Part shown: positions 7,524 to 21,008 of the stretch, piece by piece | Numbering within the stretch: position 1 is the first letter of the stretch | Layout of the letters: every line of letters starts with the position of its first letter | DNA from: Salibacterium aidingense DSM 18341 | GTDB taxonomy: Bacteria > Bacillota > Bacilli > Bacillales > Marinococcaceae | Direction: 5' to 3' | DNA length: 54,937 nt | Assembly: GCF_000429685.1 (NCBI RefSeq) | Contig: NZ_AUCI01000022.1 | Location: 1 to 54,937, forward strand | Program-made: the position numbers and the translations under genes | The notes under the pieces: generated by a model | What the model was told of the DNA's origin: nothing | Seen by the model: only the letters and a program-made list of their open reading frames with translations | Databases searched by the model: none

Positions 7524-7892
7524 TTATTTCTTCTTATTTGCTACCGTGCGGCGCGGGCCTTTACGGGTACGGGAGTTGTTTTTGGTCTTCTGCCCTCTGG
7601 CAGGCAGCCCGCGGCGGTGGCGGATACCGCGATAACTTCCGATCTCAATCAAACGCTTGATATTAAGCGAATGCTCCCGGCGAAGGTCCCCTTCCACCGT
7701 AAAATTGTTATCCACAATTGTACGAATGCGGGCCAGTTCTTCTTCGGTCAGATCGCGGACGCGTGTACTTTCATCAATTCCTGCTTCCTGCACAATCTGC
7801 TGTCCTAATGACTTTCCAATGCCATACACATAGGTTAGGGAAATCGGAATTCTTTTGTCACGTGGAATGTCAACACCTGCTATACGTGCCAT
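7524..7892 (-). CDS. rpsM: 30S ribosomal protein S13
   Basis: A 122-residue head protein that contacts P-site tRNA and the intersubunit bridges. Seen are [29 protein letters not shown] (helix-two-turns-helix), [16 protein letters not shown] and a basic tail ending VANKKK. Full length, good ribosome-binding site, placed between rpmJ and rpsK as in Bacillus. Confidence 0.97.
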   Translation of the reverse strand: MARIAGVDIPRDKRIPISLTYVYGIGKSLGQQIVQEAGIDESTRVRDLTEEELARIRTIVDNNFTVEGDLRREHSLNIKRLIEIGSYRGIRHRRGLPARGQKTKNNSRTRKGPRRTVANKKK

Positions 7893-7914
7893 CTATATCA
7901 GCACCTCCTTTTTC

Positions 7915-8034
<120 letters not shown>

Positions 8035-8117
8035 TTACCTCCTTAACTGCGCGGAGTACATGCGAGAGTAAATACAATCAAACAAACTCAGTTTCCAGCC
8101 GGTCCGTCCGGCTGTAT

Positions 8118-8336
8118 TTATTTATAGCGGTACGTAATTCGTCCGCGGGACAAATCATATGGCGAAATTTCAACAGTCACCTTATCTCCGGGAAGAATGC
8201 GGATAAAGTGCATCCGTATTTTACCAGAAACGTGCGCCAGGATCTTATGCCCGTTTTCCAGCTCTACCCGGAACATCGCATTCGGAAGTGGTTCAATTAC
8301 GGTGCCTTCCATTTCGATTACGTCATCTTTGGCCAT
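8118..8336 (-). CDS. infA: Translation initiation factor IF-1
   Basis: A 72-residue S1/OB-fold protein that binds the 30S A site and aids IF-2 and IF-3 during initiation. Full family length, with the signature [37 protein letters not shown] and [10 protein letters not shown]. It begins 4 nt after the KOW-protein gene ends. Confidence 0.97.
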   Translation of the reverse strand: MAKDDVIEMEGTVIEPLPNAMFRVELENGHKILAHVSGKIRMHFIRILPGDKVTVEISPYDLSRGRITYRYK

Positions 8337-8339
8337 GCA

Positions 8340-8648
8340 TTATTCTCCTTCCTTCAGTAATTCCGGCTGCTCTTGTGTAAAAAACATTAAAGCGAACCTT
8401 AATTTGGCGTTGGTAACACGGCCGGTTTCTTCAATACTCCGTTTGACTTCATTGGAAACATGCGAAAAGACTTCCACATGGGTGATGTTTTTCTTTTTAG
8501 CCCGGTCAAATTTTCGTTTTTCCCCGTCTGCCAACAAGAGAAAACGATCCTCTACCACTCCAATGACAACCGCAAAGTTGCCGGCTTCGCGTCCTTGTTT
8601 AATTCGAACGACCTGGCCGACTCCGGGCGGCGATTCAGCATCATTCAT
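8340..8648 (-). CDS. KOW-domain (L14e-like) RNA-binding protein
   Basis: A 102-residue protein at the position of the small KOW protein found between map and infA in Bacillus (YbzG-like). The KOW segment is GQVVRIKQGREAGNFAVVIG (about residues 10-29), followed by FLLLADGEKRKFDRAKKKN. These proteins resemble the archaeal/eukaryotic L14e fold. Binding to rRNA or the ribosome is inferred from the fold and location; its role in bacteria is not established as far as I know. Spacing to map is 18 bp. Confidence 0.8.
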   Translation of the reverse strand: MNDAESPPGVGQVVRIKQGREAGNFAVVIGVVEDRFLLLADGEKRKFDRAKKKNITHVEVFSHVSNEVKRSIEETGRVTNAKLRFALMFFTQEQPELLKEGE

Positions 8649-8666
8649 CCTGGCATCACCTTTTAT

Positions 8667-10132
<1,466 letters not shown>

Positions 10133-10138
10133 CTATCT

Positions 10139-11428
10139 TTATTTAATAAATCCTTTATAACTTCTTTTAATTAACTGGCTTTCTATCTGCTTCATCGTAT
10201 CCAGGGCCACCCCGACCACGATAAGCAAACCAGTACCACCGATTTGGATGGTCTGCGGCAGATCCAGCTGCGTTATGAAAAACACAGGAATTATCGCAAT
10301 AACAGCGAGGAACAAAGCCCCCACAAAGGTTAAACGATACAGGATTCTGCGTATATACATCTCTGTCGTTCGTCCCGGGCGGATGCCAGGGATGTAACCA
10401 CCCTGCTTCTTCAGATTTTCGGCCATTTGTTCCGGATTAACCTGAACAAAGGTATAGAAATACGTGAAACCGATGATCAAAGCCGCGTAGATTACCATAC
10501 CAACCGGCTGCGTATAGTCAAAGTTCTGGATAATCCAGCGTGACACCGCATTGTCTTCTCCAACAAAACCGGCAACGGTTGGAGGAAATATAAATAAAGA
10601 TAGAGCAAAAATCACCGGAATAACGCCGGCTGAGTTAACTTTTAACGGAAGATGGGTGGACTGCCCACCTGCCTGACTCCGTCCTACCAAGCGTTTTGCA
10701 TACTGAATCGGTACTTTACGGAGAGCTTGCTGGACATAAATCACACCAACAATAATAGCCAGTACTCCAATAGCAATAAAGAGCACCGTCACAATACCTG
10801 TGAAAAGCTGATCGGCCTCCTGAATCTGCGTCGCATAAAGCTGGTTAACCCCGCTGGGGATCCCCGCAGCGATACCGGCAAAGATCAGGATGGATATTCC
10901 GTTACCGACGCCTTTAGCTGTGATCTGTTCGCCAAGCCACATTAAAAAAGTGGTCCCAGCCGTCATAACAAGAGCAATGAATATATATTTTGGAATGCTC
11001 GGGTTGGGAATTAAGCCGCTGAAAATATTGTTAAATCCTATCGACATCCCCAGACCCTGCAAAAAAGCAAGAATCACGGTGAAATACCGCGTGAACTGCG
11101 CCAGTTTCTTCCGTCCGGCTTCTCCCTGCTTTGCCCATTCGGTAAATTTCGGCACCACGTCCATGCGCAGCAGCTGCACGACAATGGAAGCGGTGATATA
11201 GGGCATGACCCCCATGGCAAAAATGGAGAATTGAGAAAGGGCTCCTCCTCCAAACGTATTAAGAAACCCAAACGCATTGGCTTGATCCGCAAAATTTAAT
11301 ACGTCATTGTTAGATCCCGGTACCGGAATGAAGCTTCCGATCCGAAAAACAACTAACATCGTGAGCGTGAAAAAGATCTTGTTTCTTAAATCACTCACGC
11401 GAAATATATTGGAGATCGCGCGGAACAT
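10139..11428 (-). CDS. secY: Protein translocase channel SecY
   Basis: A 429-residue protein with ten hydrophobic helices, the protein-conducting channel in the plasma membrane that works with SecE (encoded at 37520-37714), SecG and SecA. Seen are FRIGSFIPVPG in TM1, the plug region SQFSIFAMGVMPYITASI, GEQITAKGVGNGISILIF, and the cytoplasmic loop GGYIPGIRPGRTTEMYI that binds SecA and the ribosome. The ATG shares one base with the rplO stop (TAATG). Confidence 0.97.
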   Translation of the reverse strand: MFRAISNIFRVSDLRNKIFFTLTMLVVFRIGSFIPVPGSNNDVLNFADQANAFGFLNTFGGGALSQFSIFAMGVMPYITASIVVQLLRMDVVPKFTEWAKQGEAGRKKLAQFTRYFTVILAFLQGLGMSIGFNNIFSGLIPNPSIPKYIFIALVMTAGTTFLMWLGEQITAKGVGNGISILIFAGIAAGIPSGVNQLYATQIQEADQLFTGIVTVLFIAIGVLAIIVGVIYVQQALRKVPIQYAKRLVGRSQAGGQSTHLPLKVNSAGVIPVIFALSLFIFPPTVAGFVGEDNAVSRWIIQNFDYTQPVGMVIYAALIIGFTYFYTFVQVNPEQMAENLKKQGGYIPGIRPGRTTEMYIRRILYRLTFVGALFLAVIAIIPVFFITQLDLPQTIQIGGTGLLIVVGVALDTMKQIESQLIKRSYKGFIK

Positions 11429-11868
11429 TAGATCACCTCTGTTTTTCCGCCGGCCGCTTCAATCGCTTGTGCTGCGGAAGCAGAGAACTTGTTCGCTTTA
11501 ACGGTCAGTTCTTTATCCAAGCTGCCGTTACCCAGAATTTTAATGCCTTCTTTTCTTTTGCTGATGACGCCTTCCTGCAAAAGAAGCTCTGGTGTAACTT
11601 CCGTACCTGCTTCAAAACGGTTGAGTAATTCTACATTCACGATCGCGAACTCTTTGCGGGTCGGATTTGTGAAACCACGTTTAGGCAGTCGTTTATAAAT
11701 AGGATTTTGACCGCCCTCAAAACCAGGCCGGACTCCGCCGCCGCTGCGGGCGTTTTGTCCTTTATGACCACGTCCTGACGTTTTGCCGTTACCAGACGCA
11801 GGTCCGCGCCCTACCCGGCTGCGGTCTTTATTGGATCCTTCTGCCGACTTCAACTCATGAAGTTTCAT
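11428..11868 (-). CDS. rplO: 50S ribosomal protein L15
   Basis: A 146-residue protein with a long basic glycine-rich N-terminal extension ([20 protein letters not shown]) that threads into 23S rRNA and a globular C-terminal half. Full length. Its TAA overlaps the secY ATG by one base. Confidence 0.97.
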   Translation of the reverse strand: MKLHELKSAEGSNKDRSRVGRGPASGNGKTSGRGHKGQNARSGGGVRPGFEGGQNPIYKRLPKRGFTNPTRKEFAIVNVELLNRFEAGTEVTPELLLQEGVISKRKEGIKILGNGSLDKELTVKANKFSASAAQAIEAAGGKTEVI

Positions 11869-11899
11869 GATGACACCTCCCTATCACTTAAATGTAACG

Positions 11900-12088
11900 T
11901 TACGCGTCTAATTCTTTAACAGTCAACAGATGTGAGACTTTGTTAATCATTCCGCGAACCGCGGGATTATCTTCTTTCACAACTGTGTGATTCACCTTCC
12001 GGAGGCCAAGGGCACTGACTGTGTCACGCTGGTCTCCCGGCCGTCCGATTAAACTGCGGCTGAGGGTAATTTCCACTTTATTGGCCAT
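11900..12088 (-). CDS. rpmD: 50S ribosomal protein L30
   Basis: A 62-residue protein with the family pattern [25 protein letters not shown] and [12 protein letters not shown]. Lies 13 bp after rpsE with a good ribosome-binding site (GGAGG), between rpsE and rplO as expected. Confidence 0.95.
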   Translation of the reverse strand: MANKVEITLSRSLIGRPGDQRDTVSALGLRKVNHTVVKEDNPAVRGMINKVSHLLTVKELDA

Positions 12089-12101
12089 CGTCTTTCCCTC
12101 C

Positions 12102-12599
12102 TTATCCTAACAATTCTTCAACGCTTTTACCACGTAGTCTGGCGACTTCTTCTGCTGTTTTCAATTCGGTCAGACCTGTAATCGTAGCGCGAACCATGTT
12201 AATAGGGTTATTGGAGCCAAGAGATTTGGAGAGAATATCGTTTACTCCTGCCAGTTCCAGTACAGCACGGACCGGTCCGCCCGCAATAATTCCTGTACCT
12301 TCCGAAGCCGGCTTAAGAAGCACATTTCCTGCTCCGAAATGACCTACAATCTCGTGTGGAATGGTTGTGCCGCTTCTTGGCACCTGGACCATATTCTTCT
12401 TCCCATTTTCCACTGCTTTACGTATCGCTTCCGGCACTTCAAGGGCTTTACCCATGCCAAATCCGACATGACCGTTACGATCTCCTACCACAACGATAGC
12501 TGCAAAACGAAAGCGGCGTCCACCCTTTACAACTTTGGCTACACGATTAATCGCGACTACTCTTTCTTCAACATCAAGTTTGCTGGCATCAATCTGCAT
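12102..12599 (-). CDS. rpsE: 30S ribosomal protein S5
   Basis: A 165-residue small-subunit protein involved in decoding fidelity and mRNA unwinding at the entry channel. The double-stranded-RNA-binding-like domain has [21 protein letters not shown] and [19 protein letters not shown]; the C-terminal half has [19 protein letters not shown]. The loop [11 protein letters not shown], where spectinomycin-resistance changes occur, looks wild type. Confidence 0.97.
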   Translation of the reverse strand: MQIDASKLDVEERVVAINRVAKVVKGGRRFRFAAIVVVGDRNGHVGFGMGKALEVPEAIRKAVENGKKNMVQVPRSGTTIPHEIVGHFGAGNVLLKPASEGTGIIAGGPVRAVLELAGVNDILSKSLGSNNPINMVRATITGLTELKTAEEVARLRGKSVEELLG

Positions 12600-12618
12600 T
12601 TATTTCCCTCCCATCATT

Positions 12619-12981
12619 TTAGAAATTCAGGCCGTTTTCGCGGGCTGCTTCAGCTAAAGCCTGCACACGTCCGTGGTATATAAACCCTCCGCGGTCAAAT
12701 ACAACGGTATCGCAGCCTTTTTCCGAGGCGCGCTTCGCCACGATTTCGCCAATTTTTTTAGCTGCTTCTTCATTGCCGCCGTTCTCCACATTAATATCAT
12801 TTTCTAATGTAGAAGCAGATGTGAGTGTGATTCCTTTTACATCATCAATCACCTGCGCGTAAATGTGCTTGGAAGAACGGAATACGTTTAAACGCGGGCG
12901 TTCGGAAGTTCCTTTAATTTTCTGCCGGATGCTCACATGGCGCTTCTTCCGATTGGCGTACTTTTTCGATTTCGTTGTCAT
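12619..12981 (-). CDS. rplR: 50S ribosomal protein L18
   Basis: A 120-residue 5S-rRNA-binding protein. Basic N-terminus ([19 protein letters not shown]), then [20 protein letters not shown] and the C-terminal [22 protein letters not shown]. Full length; one of the three 5S-binding proteins together with L5 (rplE in this window) and L25. Confidence 0.97.
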   Translation of the reverse strand: MTTKSKKYANRKKRHVSIRQKIKGTSERPRLNVFRSSKHIYAQVIDDVKGITLTSASTLENDINVENGGNEEAAKKIGEIVAKRASEKGCDTVVFDRGGFIYHGRVQALAEAARENGLNF

Positions 12982-13018
12982 GCTGCGTTCCTCCTTTCGA
13001 AACGATTACCGGAAAACG

Positions 13019-13555
13019 TTACTTACCAGTCTTACCTACTTTTTGACGAACATATTCGTTCTCATAGCGGATTCCTTTTCCTTTATACGGCTCAGGAGTT
13101 CTCACGGAACGTATATTGGAAGCCGTTGCCCCAACACGTTCTTTATCAATGCCTTTTACAACTACTTTGGTATTGGATGGAACATCAAGTTCGATTCCTT
13201 CTTCCGGAGTAATTTCCACCGGGTGGGAATATCCTACGTTCAACACCAGTTTATTGCCGGATTTGCTGGCACGGTAACCTACCCCAACCAGCTCAAGGCT
13301 TTTTTCAAAACCATTTTTTACACCATCCACCATGTTGTTTACAATACTGCGGGTGGTACCGTGAAGGGAACGATGCTCTTTGTGATCGCTCGGGCGTTCA
13401 AAAGTAATCTGTTCTTCTCCGAGATTTACTTTGATCTCCGGATGAAGATCGCGGGAAAGCTCCCCTTTTGGACCCTTTACCGTGATCGTATTACCTTCCA
13501 TCGATACAGAAACATCATTCGAAAGTTCAATAGGTTTTACACCAATACGGGACAT
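13019..13555 (-). CDS. rplF: 50S ribosomal protein L6
   Basis: A 178-residue protein near the GTPase-associated centre. Two repeated domains; [11 protein letters not shown] at the start, [15 protein letters not shown], then [19 protein letters not shown] and the C-terminal [14 protein letters not shown] tail. Full family length. Confidence 0.97.
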   Translation of the reverse strand: MSRIGVKPIELSNDVSVSMEGNTITVKGPKGELSRDLHPEIKVNLGEEQITFERPSDHKEHRSLHGTTRSIVNNMVDGVKNGFEKSLELVGVGYRASKSGNKLVLNVGYSHPVEITPEEGIELDVPSNTKVVVKGIDKERVGATASNIRSVRTPEPYKGKGIRYENEYVRQKVGKTGK

Positions 13556-13586
13556 TCATTACACCTCCGTTCTGACACTGAATTTA

Positions 13587-13985
13587 TTACCAGACATAAG
13601 CAAGTACTTCGCCGCCGACCTGCTTTTTACGGGCTTCTTTATCACTCATCACTCCACTGGATGTAGAAATAACAGCAATGCCAAGGCCGCCAAGTACGCG
13701 CGGCAGTTCGTCAGCTTTTGCATACACACGGAGTCCTGGTTTACTGATTCTTTTTAGTCCAGTGATAACACGTTCATTCTCCGCACCATATTTCAAAAAG
13801 ATACGGATGATTCCTTGTTTATTGTCTTCTACGGATTCTACATCACGAACGAAACCTTCCTGCTTCAAAATAGATGCAATTTCATTTTTAAGGTTCGACG
13901 CAGGCAGCTCCAATTTTTCGTGACGAACCGTATTCGCATTCCGGATGCGAGTCAGCATATCTGCTACTGGATCAGTCATGACCAT
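13587..13985 (-). CDS. rpsH: 30S ribosomal protein S8
   Basis: A 132-residue primary 16S-rRNA-binding protein that organises the central domain. [20 protein letters not shown] at the N-terminus and the C-terminal [16 protein letters not shown] signature are clear. S8 also acts as translational repressor of the spc operon in enteric bacteria; no such site is evident here. Confidence 0.97.
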   Translation of the reverse strand: MVMTDPVADMLTRIRNANTVRHEKLELPASNLKNEIASILKQEGFVRDVESVEDNKQGIIRIFLKYGAENERVITGLKRISKPGLRVYAKADELPRVLGGLGIAVISTSSGVMSDKEARKKQVGGEVLAYVW

Positions 13986-14014
13986 ATCGATTTACCTCCT
14001 TCCCTATCTCGGGC

Positions 14015-14772
<758 letters not shown>

Positions 14773-14799
14773 TGAAGTGACCTCCTTTCCTCAACTGAC

Positions 14800-15126
14800 T
14801 TACTTATCAAGGGGTTCGCCGGATTTTTTGGCGATACGCACTTTTTTCCCATCTTCTACTTTAGAGCCGACACGTGTCGGTTCGTTCGTACTTGGATCGA
14901 TCGGCATCACATTTGATACATGGATCGGCGCTTCCTGATTAAGAATACCGCCCTGTGGATTTTCCTGTGAAGGCTTTTCGTGTTTCTTAATCATATTAAT
15001 TCCCTCTACCAAAACACGGGACTGGCTCGGGAACGCCTGAAGGATGACACCTTCTTTTCCTTTATCTTTTCCAGTAATTACTTTTACTTTGTCGCCTTTT
15101 TTTACGTGGAGTTTAGGTTGACTCAT
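14800..15126 (-). CDS. rplX: 50S ribosomal protein L24
   Basis: A 108-residue KOW-domain protein that starts 50S assembly by binding the 5' domain of 23S rRNA. The KOW motif is [20 protein letters not shown] at about residues 9-28. The C-terminal part ([20 protein letters not shown]) matches bacterial L24. Confidence 0.97.
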   Translation of the reverse strand: MSQPKLHVKKGDKVKVITGKDKGKEGVILQAFPSQSRVLVEGINMIKKHEKPSQENPQGGILNQEAPIHVSNVMPIDPSTNEPTRVGSKVEDGKKVRIAKKSGEPLDK

Positions 15127-15170
15127 GATCGCACCTCCTTCGTCAGGCCATCTTAATTTAAATCTCGTGA

Positions 15171-15539
15171 TTAAAGAACTTCCGGTGCCAGAGAAACAAT
15201 CTTCATGTACTGGGAACTGCGCAGCTCTCTTGCTACCGGTCCGAAGATACGGGTTCCCCGCGGGCTTTTGTCGTCACGAATAACAACCGCTGCGTTCTCA
15301 TCAAAACGGATATAGGAACCATCCGGGCGGCGGGCTCCACTTTTTGAACGTACGATCACAGCACGCACTACTTCGTTCTTCTTGACAACGCCTCCTGGTG
15401 TTGCTTCTTTCACAGAACAGACAATCATATCGCCGATGTTGGCAGATTTACGTCCTGATCCACCCAGCACTTTAATGCACTGCACTTCACGGGCGCCGGA
15501 ATTGTCTGCTACTTTCAGCATGCTTTCCTCTTGAATCAT
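15171..15539 (-). CDS. rplN: 50S ribosomal protein L14
   Basis: A 122-residue protein at the intersubunit face. [52 protein letters not shown] and [15 protein letters not shown] are the canonical blocks. Full length and in its normal place between rpsQ and rplX. Confidence 0.97.
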   Translation of the reverse strand: MIQEESMLKVADNSGAREVQCIKVLGGSGRKSANIGDMIVCSVKEATPGGVVKKNEVVRAVIVRSKSGARRPDGSYIRFDENAAVVIRDDKSPRGTRIFGPVARELRSSQYMKIVSLAPEVL

Positions 15540-15575
15540 AGACTTTCCAACCTCCCTTCTGCCAAGAAAGATAAA

Positions 15576-15839
15576 TTAGATAATAACAGCTTCTTCTACT
15601 ACTTCTACAAGGCGGAAGCGTTTATCTTTGGATAACGGACGGGTTTCCATGATTTTAACGATATCCCCTTGTTTTGCCTGGTTATTTTCGTCATGTGCCT
15701 TAAATTTCTTGGAATCTTTTACACGCTTGCCGTATAGCGAATCTTTTTTATACGTTTCAACATAAACCGAAATCGTTTTATCCATTTTATCGGAAACGAC
15801 ACGGCCGGTGTAGACTTTGCGCTGGTTACGTTCAGCCAT
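15576..15839 (-). CDS. rpsQ: 30S ribosomal protein S17
   Basis: An 87-residue OB-fold primary 16S-binding protein. Blocks: [40 protein letters not shown] and [25 protein letters not shown]-like sequence precedes ATG at 15839. Confidence 0.97.
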   Translation of the reverse strand: MAERNQRKVYTGRVVSDKMDKTISVYVETYKKDSLYGKRVKDSKKFKAHDENNQAKQGDIVKIMETRPLSKDKRFRLVEVVEEAVII

Positions 15840-15863
15840 TTTATGCGGAACCTCCCCTCTTGT

Positions 15864-16067
15864 TTATACTTTATTCAGACCAAGTTCACGTTCACGCAGT
15901 ACTGTTTTAGCACGTGCGATATCCTTACGGACATTGCGAATGCGGGCAGGGTTATCAAGTTGACCGGTTGCCAGCTGAAATCGGAGGTTAAAGAGCTCTT
16001 CTTTAAGCGTCTTTGCCTGTTCTTCTATTTCAGTTGAGGTCAAGTCTCTGAATTCGTTAGCTTTCAT
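15864..16067 (-). CDS. rpmC: 50S ribosomal protein L29
   Basis: A 67-residue two-helix protein at the exit tunnel, a docking site for trigger factor and [23 protein letters not shown] and [19 protein letters not shown] are typical. The start at 16067 is chosen by homology; it overlaps the 3' end of rplP by 11 nt, and an in-frame start eight codons earlier is less likely. Confidence 0.95.
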   Translation of the reverse strand: MKANEFRDLTSTEIEEQAKTLKEELFNLRFQLATGQLDNPARIRNVRKDIARAKTVLRERELGLNKV

Positions 16068-16491
16068 TTGCCTCACCACCCACTTCTTCACGTTTTACAA
16101 ACTTCGTTTTTACCGGAAGCTTGTGAGACGCAAGTCTAAGTGCTTCCCGAGCTACCTCTTCGGAAACACCTGCTATTTCAAACATAATCTTACCAGGTTT
16201 CACAACAGCCACCCAGCCTTCGGGGGAGCCTTTACCTGAACCCATCCGTACTTCAAGCGGCTTCTGAGTGTAAGGCTTATCTGGAAAAATCTTAATCCAA
16301 ACCTTCCCTCCACGCTTCATATAACGGGTCATGGCAATACGGGCTGCTTCAATCTGGCGGTTGGAAATCCAAGTTGGTTCCAGGGCCTGCAGGCCGTATT
16401 CACCAAAAGAAACTTCCGTTCCACCTTTAGCACGGCCTTTCATTTTGCCGCGGTGTTCACGACGAAATTTCACACGCTTTGGCATCAACAT
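16057..16491 (-). CDS. rplP: 50S ribosomal protein L16
   Basis: A 144-residue protein that positions A-site t[63 protein letters not shown] and the C-terminal [10 protein letters not shown] are near-identical to the Bacillus protein. Starts 3 nt after the rpsC stop and overlaps rpmC. Confidence 0.97.
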   Translation of the reverse strand: MLMPKRVKFRREHRGKMKGRAKGGTEVSFGEYGLQALEPTWISNRQIEAARIAMTRYMKRGGKVWIKIFPDKPYTQKPLEVRMGSGKGSPEGWVAVVKPGKIMFEIAGVSEEVAREALRLASHKLPVKTKFVKREEVGGEANES

Positions 16492-16493
16492 AA

Positions 16494-17153
16494 TTAGTTT
16501 CCTCCTTCCTCGTTATTCGAACCTTTCGATGGAAGGACTTCTCCACGATATATCCAGATCTTCACACCAAGCTTGCCGTAGGTAGTGTCAGCTTCTGCTG
16601 TACCATAGTCGATATCGGCACGCAATGTGTGGAGTGGAACAGTACCTTCATTATAACTTTCGTTACGTGCAATATCTGCACCGCCAAGACGACCGGATAC
16701 TTCTGTTCTGATACCCTGGGCTCCGGCACGCAGTGTACGTTGAATCGATTGCTTCATCGCGCGGCGGAATGATACCCGGTTTTCCAATTGGCGTGCGATG
16801 TTATCAGCCACTAGTCTTGCGTCCAGATCTGCCTGTTTTACTTCAGCAATATTTATATGAACTCTTTTTCCCGTGATATCATTTAATGATTTACGGAGTG
16901 TTTCCACTTCAGAACCGCCTTTACCAATAACCATTCCCGGCTTGGCAGTGTGAATCGTGATATTTACACGGTTGGCCGCCCGTTCAATTTCCACCGTGGA
17001 AACCGCTGCATCTTTCAATCGACTTTCTATATACTCACGAATTTTAATGTCTTCGTGTAATAACGTCGCATAGTTATTTTCAGCGAACCATTTGGAATCC
17101 CAATCACGGATAACTCCAATTCTAAGACCTACTGGATTTACTTTTTGACCCAC
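16494..17153 (-). CDS. rpsC: 30S ribosomal protein S3
   Basis: A 219-residue protein at the mRNA entry tunnel. Full length, with an N-terminal KH domain ([20 protein letters not shown] is the KH GxxG region) and a C-terminal domain with [20 protein letters not shown]. It begins 4 nt after rplV ends. Confidence 0.97.
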   Translation of the reverse strand: MGQKVNPVGLRIGVIRDWDSKWFAENNYATLLHEDIKIREYIESRLKDAAVSTVEIERAANRVNITIHTAKPGMVIGKGGSEVETLRKSLNDITGKRVHINIAEVKQADLDARLVADNIARQLENRVSFRRAMKQSIQRTLRAGAQGIRTEVSGRLGGADIARNESYNEGTVPLHTLRADIDYGTAEADTTYGKLGVKIWIYRGEVLPSKGSNNEEGGN

Positions 17154-17156
17154 TCA

Positions 17157-17498
17157 TTATCCCTCCTTCTTTTCTGATACCACAACTGTAATGTGGCTGG
17201 TGCGTTTGTTTATTCGCGTTGCACGTCCCATGGCACGCGGACGGAAGCGTTTCAGTGTAATGCCTTCATCTACAAAGATTTCACTGATATATAGATCTTC
17301 CGGTTCCATTTCATAGTTGTGCTCCGCATTAGCTACAGCGGAATTCAAAACCTTTTCGACAACAGGTGAAGCAGCTTTTGGCGTGTTTTTTAAAATCCCG
17401 ACAGCTTCGCCGATGTCTTTGCCCCGAATGAGGTCAACGACTAACCGTGCTTTGCGAGGGGCAATGCGAATTTGTTTAGCAACTGCTTTGGCTTGCAT
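17157..17498 (-). CDS. rplV: 50S ribosomal protein L22
   Basis: A 113-residue protein lining the exit tunnel. [20 protein letters not shown] at the N-terminus and the tunnel hairpin [20 protein letters not shown] near residues 82-101, where macrolide-resistance changes arise, look normal. Confidence 0.97.
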   Translation of the reverse strand: MQAKAVAKQIRIAPRKARLVVDLIRGKDIGEAVGILKNTPKAASPVVEKVLNSAVANAEHNYEMEPEDLYISEIFVDEGITLKRFRPRAMGRATRINKRTSHITVVVSEKKEG

Positions 17499-17519
17499 TC
17501 TTAGAACCTCCCCTCTTTT

Positions 17520-17798
17520 TTACCGTTTCGTTTTCTTATCATCGTTTTTGTGGCCTTTAAACGTTCTTGTTGGTGCGAACTCACCAAGTTTGTGGCCAAC
17601 CATGTCTTCAGAAACATATACCGGTACATGTTTTCTGCCGTCATAAACAGCGAAAGTGTGTCCTACGAACTCCGGGAATACTGTAGAACGGCGGGACCAC
17701 GTTTTTATTACCTGCTTATCATTCTTTTCGTTAAGATTCTCGACCTTTTTCATCAGATGATCATCGACAAAAGGTCCCTTTTTTAAACTGCGACCCAT
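17520..17798 (-). CDS. rpsS: 30S ribosomal protein S19
   Basis: A 92-residue head protein. [40 protein letters not shown] and [16 protein letters not shown] are canonical. The start at 17798 follows AAAGGAGGTTTCCTT; the longer open frame upstream (45 more codons) merely runs into the rplB coding region and is rejected. Confidence 0.96.
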   Translation of the reverse strand: MGRSLKKGPFVDDHLMKKVENLNEKNDKQVIKTWSRRSTVFPEFVGHTFAVYDGRKHVPVYVSEDMVGHKLGEFAPTRTFKGHKNDDKKTKR

Positions 17799-17856
17799 AA
17801 GGAAACCTCCTTTCGCGAGTGACTCAGCGGTTCTGCCGAATCGCTGTGCTATTATT

Positions 17857-18696
17857 TTATTTCTTCTTCTTCTTGCGGCGACGGACAATATATTTATCGG
17901 TGTCTTTGTTTTTCTTACGTGTTTTATAACCAACAGTCGGCATACCCCAAGGGGATACAGGTGACTTCCGGCCGATTGGTGCGCGGCCTTCCCCGCCTCC
18001 GTGAGGATGGTCGCTCGGGTTCATAGCGGAACCGCGGACAACCGGACGTTTGTTGAGCCAGCGGCCACGGCCGGCTTTTCCGATAACAACCAGCTCATGT
18101 TCAATATTACCAACCTGCCCGACGGTAGCACGGCAAGTTGCGAGGATCAGTCTCGTTTCCCCTGAACGCAGGCGTACCAGCACATATTTTCCTTCTTTCC
18201 CGAGGATTTGTGCTTCTGCTCCGGCTGAACGAACTAATTGCGCTCCCCGTCCAGGTTTCAGTTCAATGTTATGAATGATGGTACCTACTGGAATATCGGC
18301 TAGGGGAAGGGCATTTCCGGTTTTAATATCTGCGTCCGATCCGGATACAATCTCTTGTCCTACCTTCAAACCTTTTGGCGCAAGAATGTAGCGCTTTTCC
18401 CCATCTTTATAATGAATCAGAGCGATATTAGCAGAACGGTTTGGATCGTATTCAATCGTTGCCACACGACCCGGCACATCATCCTTATCACGTTTAAAAT
18501 CAATAACGCGGAACTGCCGTTTATGACCTCCGCCTTGATGACGCACCGTGATACGGCCCTGGTTATTCCGTCCGCCCTTTCTATGCTTCGGTTCAAGTAA
18601 AGTTCTTTCAGGTTTATCCGTAGTAACTTCACTATGCTGATTCACAGACATGAATCGCTGTCCATTCGTGGTTGGTTTTTGCTTTTTTATAGCCAT
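17857..18696 (-). CDS. rplB: 50S ribosomal protein L2
   Basis: A 279-residue protein needed for subunit joining and peptidyl-transferase assembly. [20 protein letters not shown], the SH3-like half, and the conserved [20 protein letters not shown] with the histidine implicated near the active centre. Ends in a lysine-rich tail (RRRKKKKK). Normal length. Confidence 0.97.
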   Translation of the reverse strand: MAIKKQKPTTNGQRFMSVNQHSEVTTDKPERTLLEPKHRKGGRNNQGRITVRHQGGGHKRQFRVIDFKRDKDDVPGRVATIEYDPNRSANIALIHYKDGEKRYILAPKGLKVGQEIVSGSDADIKTGNALPLADIPVGTIIHNIELKPGRGAQLVRSAGAEAQILGKEGKYVLVRLRSGETRLILATCRATVGQVGNIEHELVVIGKAGRGRWLNKRPVVRGSAMNPSDHPHGGGEGRAPIGRKSPVSPWGMPTVGYKTRKKNKDTDKYIVRRRKKKKK

Positions 18697-18723
18697 GTTT
18701 ATTTCCCTCCTTCACTCTCTGGT

Positions 18724-19011
18724 TTATACTCCTTCGAAGAATTCGATTTCTTCACTGTCTGGAGTAAGCGTTACAATTGCTTTTTTCCGCTTTGGTTTAT
18801 AACCGGTATAACGGCCGAAACGACGGAATTTCCCTTTATAATTAAGCGTGTTGACTTTGTCTACTTTCACATCGAAAATTTCTTCGATCGCTTTTAGAAT
18901 CTGTGTTTTGTTTGCTTTCACGTCAACTTCAAACGTATATTTTTTTTCATCCATTAAATCGGCGGAACGTTCCGTAATAACGGGGCGCTTAATCACATCA
19001 CGTGCTTCCAT
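18724..19011 (-). CDS. rplW: 50S ribosomal protein L23
   Basis: A 95-residue exit-site protein, main docking point for trigger factor and [23 protein letters not shown] and [20 protein letters not shown] are typical, with a basic loop ([13 protein letters not shown]). Its ATG shares a base with the rplD stop (TAATG). Confidence 0.97.
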   Translation of the reverse strand: MEARDVIKRPVITERSADLMDEKKYTFEVDVKANKTQILKAIEEIFDVKVDKVNTLNYKGKFRRFGRYTGYKPKRKKAIVTLTPDSEEIEFFEGV

Positions 19012-19634
19012 TATGCCAGCACCTCCTCTACCTTCTCTACTGCGTCCTGGGTGATGACCAGTTTGTCATGCTTGAGCAATTCAAGCACATTTACATTATT
19101 AACAGCAGCAAAGGTCACTCCTTGAATATTCCGTGCAGAAAGAGCTACCTGCTCATTATAGTCAGCTGTCACGACGAGTGCCGTTTCTTCCACAGACAGA
19201 CTTGATAAAATCTTCAACATATCCTTCGTCTTTGGTGCTTTAAGCTGAAGGTTATCAACAACAATAACCTCTCCCTCTTTCACCTTGCTGGAGTAGGCTG
19301 ATTTAATAGCAAGTCTGCGTACTTTTTTCGGCAGTTTATAGCTATATTGCCTTGGGGTCGGACCAAAGACAATACCGCCTCCTACCCATTGAGGAGAGCG
19401 GATGGAGCCGTGACGTGCGCGTCCTGTGCCTTTTTGGCGCCATGGTTTGCGGCCGCCTCCTCTTCTTTCTGAACGGTTTTTCACTTTATGCGTCCCCTGA
19501 CGCTGCGATGCCTGCTGCATCAACACCGCATCATGAAGAACGTGTTTATTTGGTTCAATCCCAAAAACAGTTTCAGAGAGTTCAATATCCCCTACTTTTG
19601 AGCCTGACTGGTTTAAAACATCTACTTTCGGCAT
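19011..19634 (-). CDS. rplD: 50S ribosomal protein L4
   Basis: A 207-residue protein whose extended loop lines the tunnel constriction: [20 protein letters not shown] then [19 protein letters not shown]. In E. coli L4 is the autoregulator of the S10 operon; in Bacillus control by L4 is less certain. Full length; TAATG overlap with rplW. Confidence 0.97.
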   Translation of the reverse strand: MPKVDVLNQSGSKVGDIELSETVFGIEPNKHVLHDAVLMQQASQRQGTHKVKNRSERRGGGRKPWRQKGTGRARHGSIRSPQWVGGGIVFGPTPRQYSYKLPKKVRRLAIKSAYSSKVKEGEVIVVDNLQLKAPKTKDMLKILSSLSVEETALVVTADYNEQVALSARNIQGVTFAAVNNVNVLELLKHDKLVITQDAVEKVEEVLA

Positions 19635-19659
19635 GATGGAGCCTCCTTTCCTTCAGACG

Positions 19660-20289
19660 TTATTTTACCGCTTTAACTGCGGACTGGACCGTCACATAGC
19701 TTTTTCTAGCTCCAGGTACATTCCCTTTCACTAAAAGCAGGTTACGGTCTGTATCTACTTTTACAATCTCAAGATTTTGTACAGTAACATTGTTTCCACC
19801 CATACGTCCAGGAAGTTTCATCCCTTTAAGAACGTGGTTTGGGTCAATTGGACCCATCGTACCTGGGCTGCGGTGAAAACGGGAACCATGTGTCATCGGT
19901 CCGCGGGCCTGGTTATGACGTTTGATGGCGCCCTGAAAACCTTTCCCTTTGGACTTTCCGCTCACATCCACGATGTCCCCTTCTGCAAATGTATCAACTT
20001 TGACTTCCTGACCAACTTCGTATTCTCCTTCAACGTCGCGGAGTTCACGAGTGTAGCGCTTGGGTTCGGTGCCGGCCTTTTGAGCATGGCCTTTTTCCGG
20101 TTTATTTGCGCGGGATTCTTTCTTATCGGCAAACCCAAGTTGAATGGCTTCATATCCGTCTGATTCTGCAGTCTTCTTTTGAAGAACCACGTTAGGCTCC
20201 GCTTCAATAACAGTGACTGGAAGAAGTTCGCCATTATCATTAAACAACTGGGTCATGCCTATTTTCCTGCCCAAGATTCCTTTGGTCAT
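19660..20289 (-). CDS. rplC: 50S ribosomal protein L3
   Basis: A 209-residue early-assembly protein near the peptidyl-transferase centre. [40 protein letters not shown] and [20 protein letters not shown] (methylation/finger region) are clear. Pleuromutilin/linezolid-relevant residues around 145-160 appear ordinary. Confidence 0.97.
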   Translation of the reverse strand: MTKGILGRKIGMTQLFNDNGELLPVTVIEAEPNVVLQKKTAESDGYEAIQLGFADKKESRANKPEKGHAQKAGTEPKRYTRELRDVEGEYEVGQEVKVDTFAEGDIVDVSGKSKGKGFQGAIKRHNQARGPMTHGSRFHRSPGTMGPIDPNHVLKGMKLPGRMGGNNVTVQNLEIVKVDTDRNLLLVKGNVPGARKSYVTVQSAVKAVK

Positions 20290-20335
20290 TCGTCACACCT
20301 CCTATTTTTATCTGTAGATTTAGTTTCATGTTTTC

Positions 20336-20840
<505 letters not shown>

Positions 20841-20843
20841 TCT

Positions 20844-20872
20844 ATTATAATGATTCTATAAGCTGAATGCAA
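20844..20872 (-). promoter_or_regulatory. SigA promoter of the S10 operon
   Basis: On the minus strand, -35 TTGCAT (20872-20867), exactly 17 bp, then -10 TATAAT (20849-20844). The upstream flank is A+T-rich (TTCTTTAAAAAACT), resembling an UP element. It drives the 25-gene S10-spc-alpha run. Confidence 0.8.
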
Positions 20873-20978
20873 GGAGTTTTTTAAAGAATTCCTTTTATTT
20901 TGCTGTTCTCTTTGCCAAATTGGAACACAGGTCCTGATATTTGCTCAGCCTTTTTTGTTTGGACGCCGTTATTACAGC

Positions 20979-21008
20979 AAAAAAACGAGTTGACGAGACG
21001 TTCTCGTT
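20979..21008 (-). terminator. Second terminator between tuf and rpsJ
   Basis: On the minus strand AACGAG pairs with CTCGTT followed by TTTTT; an alternative inner stem ACGAGA/TCTCGT shares the left arm. It lies about 120 nt past the tuf terminator. Confidence 0.6.

Noticed and set aside
12863-13666. 267-codon plus-strand open frame
   Set aside because: Antisense to rplR and rplF; their codon use creates the frame.
17799-17933. 45-codon N-terminal extension of rpsS
   Set aside because: Runs into rplB; the standard start has a strong AAAGGAGG site.
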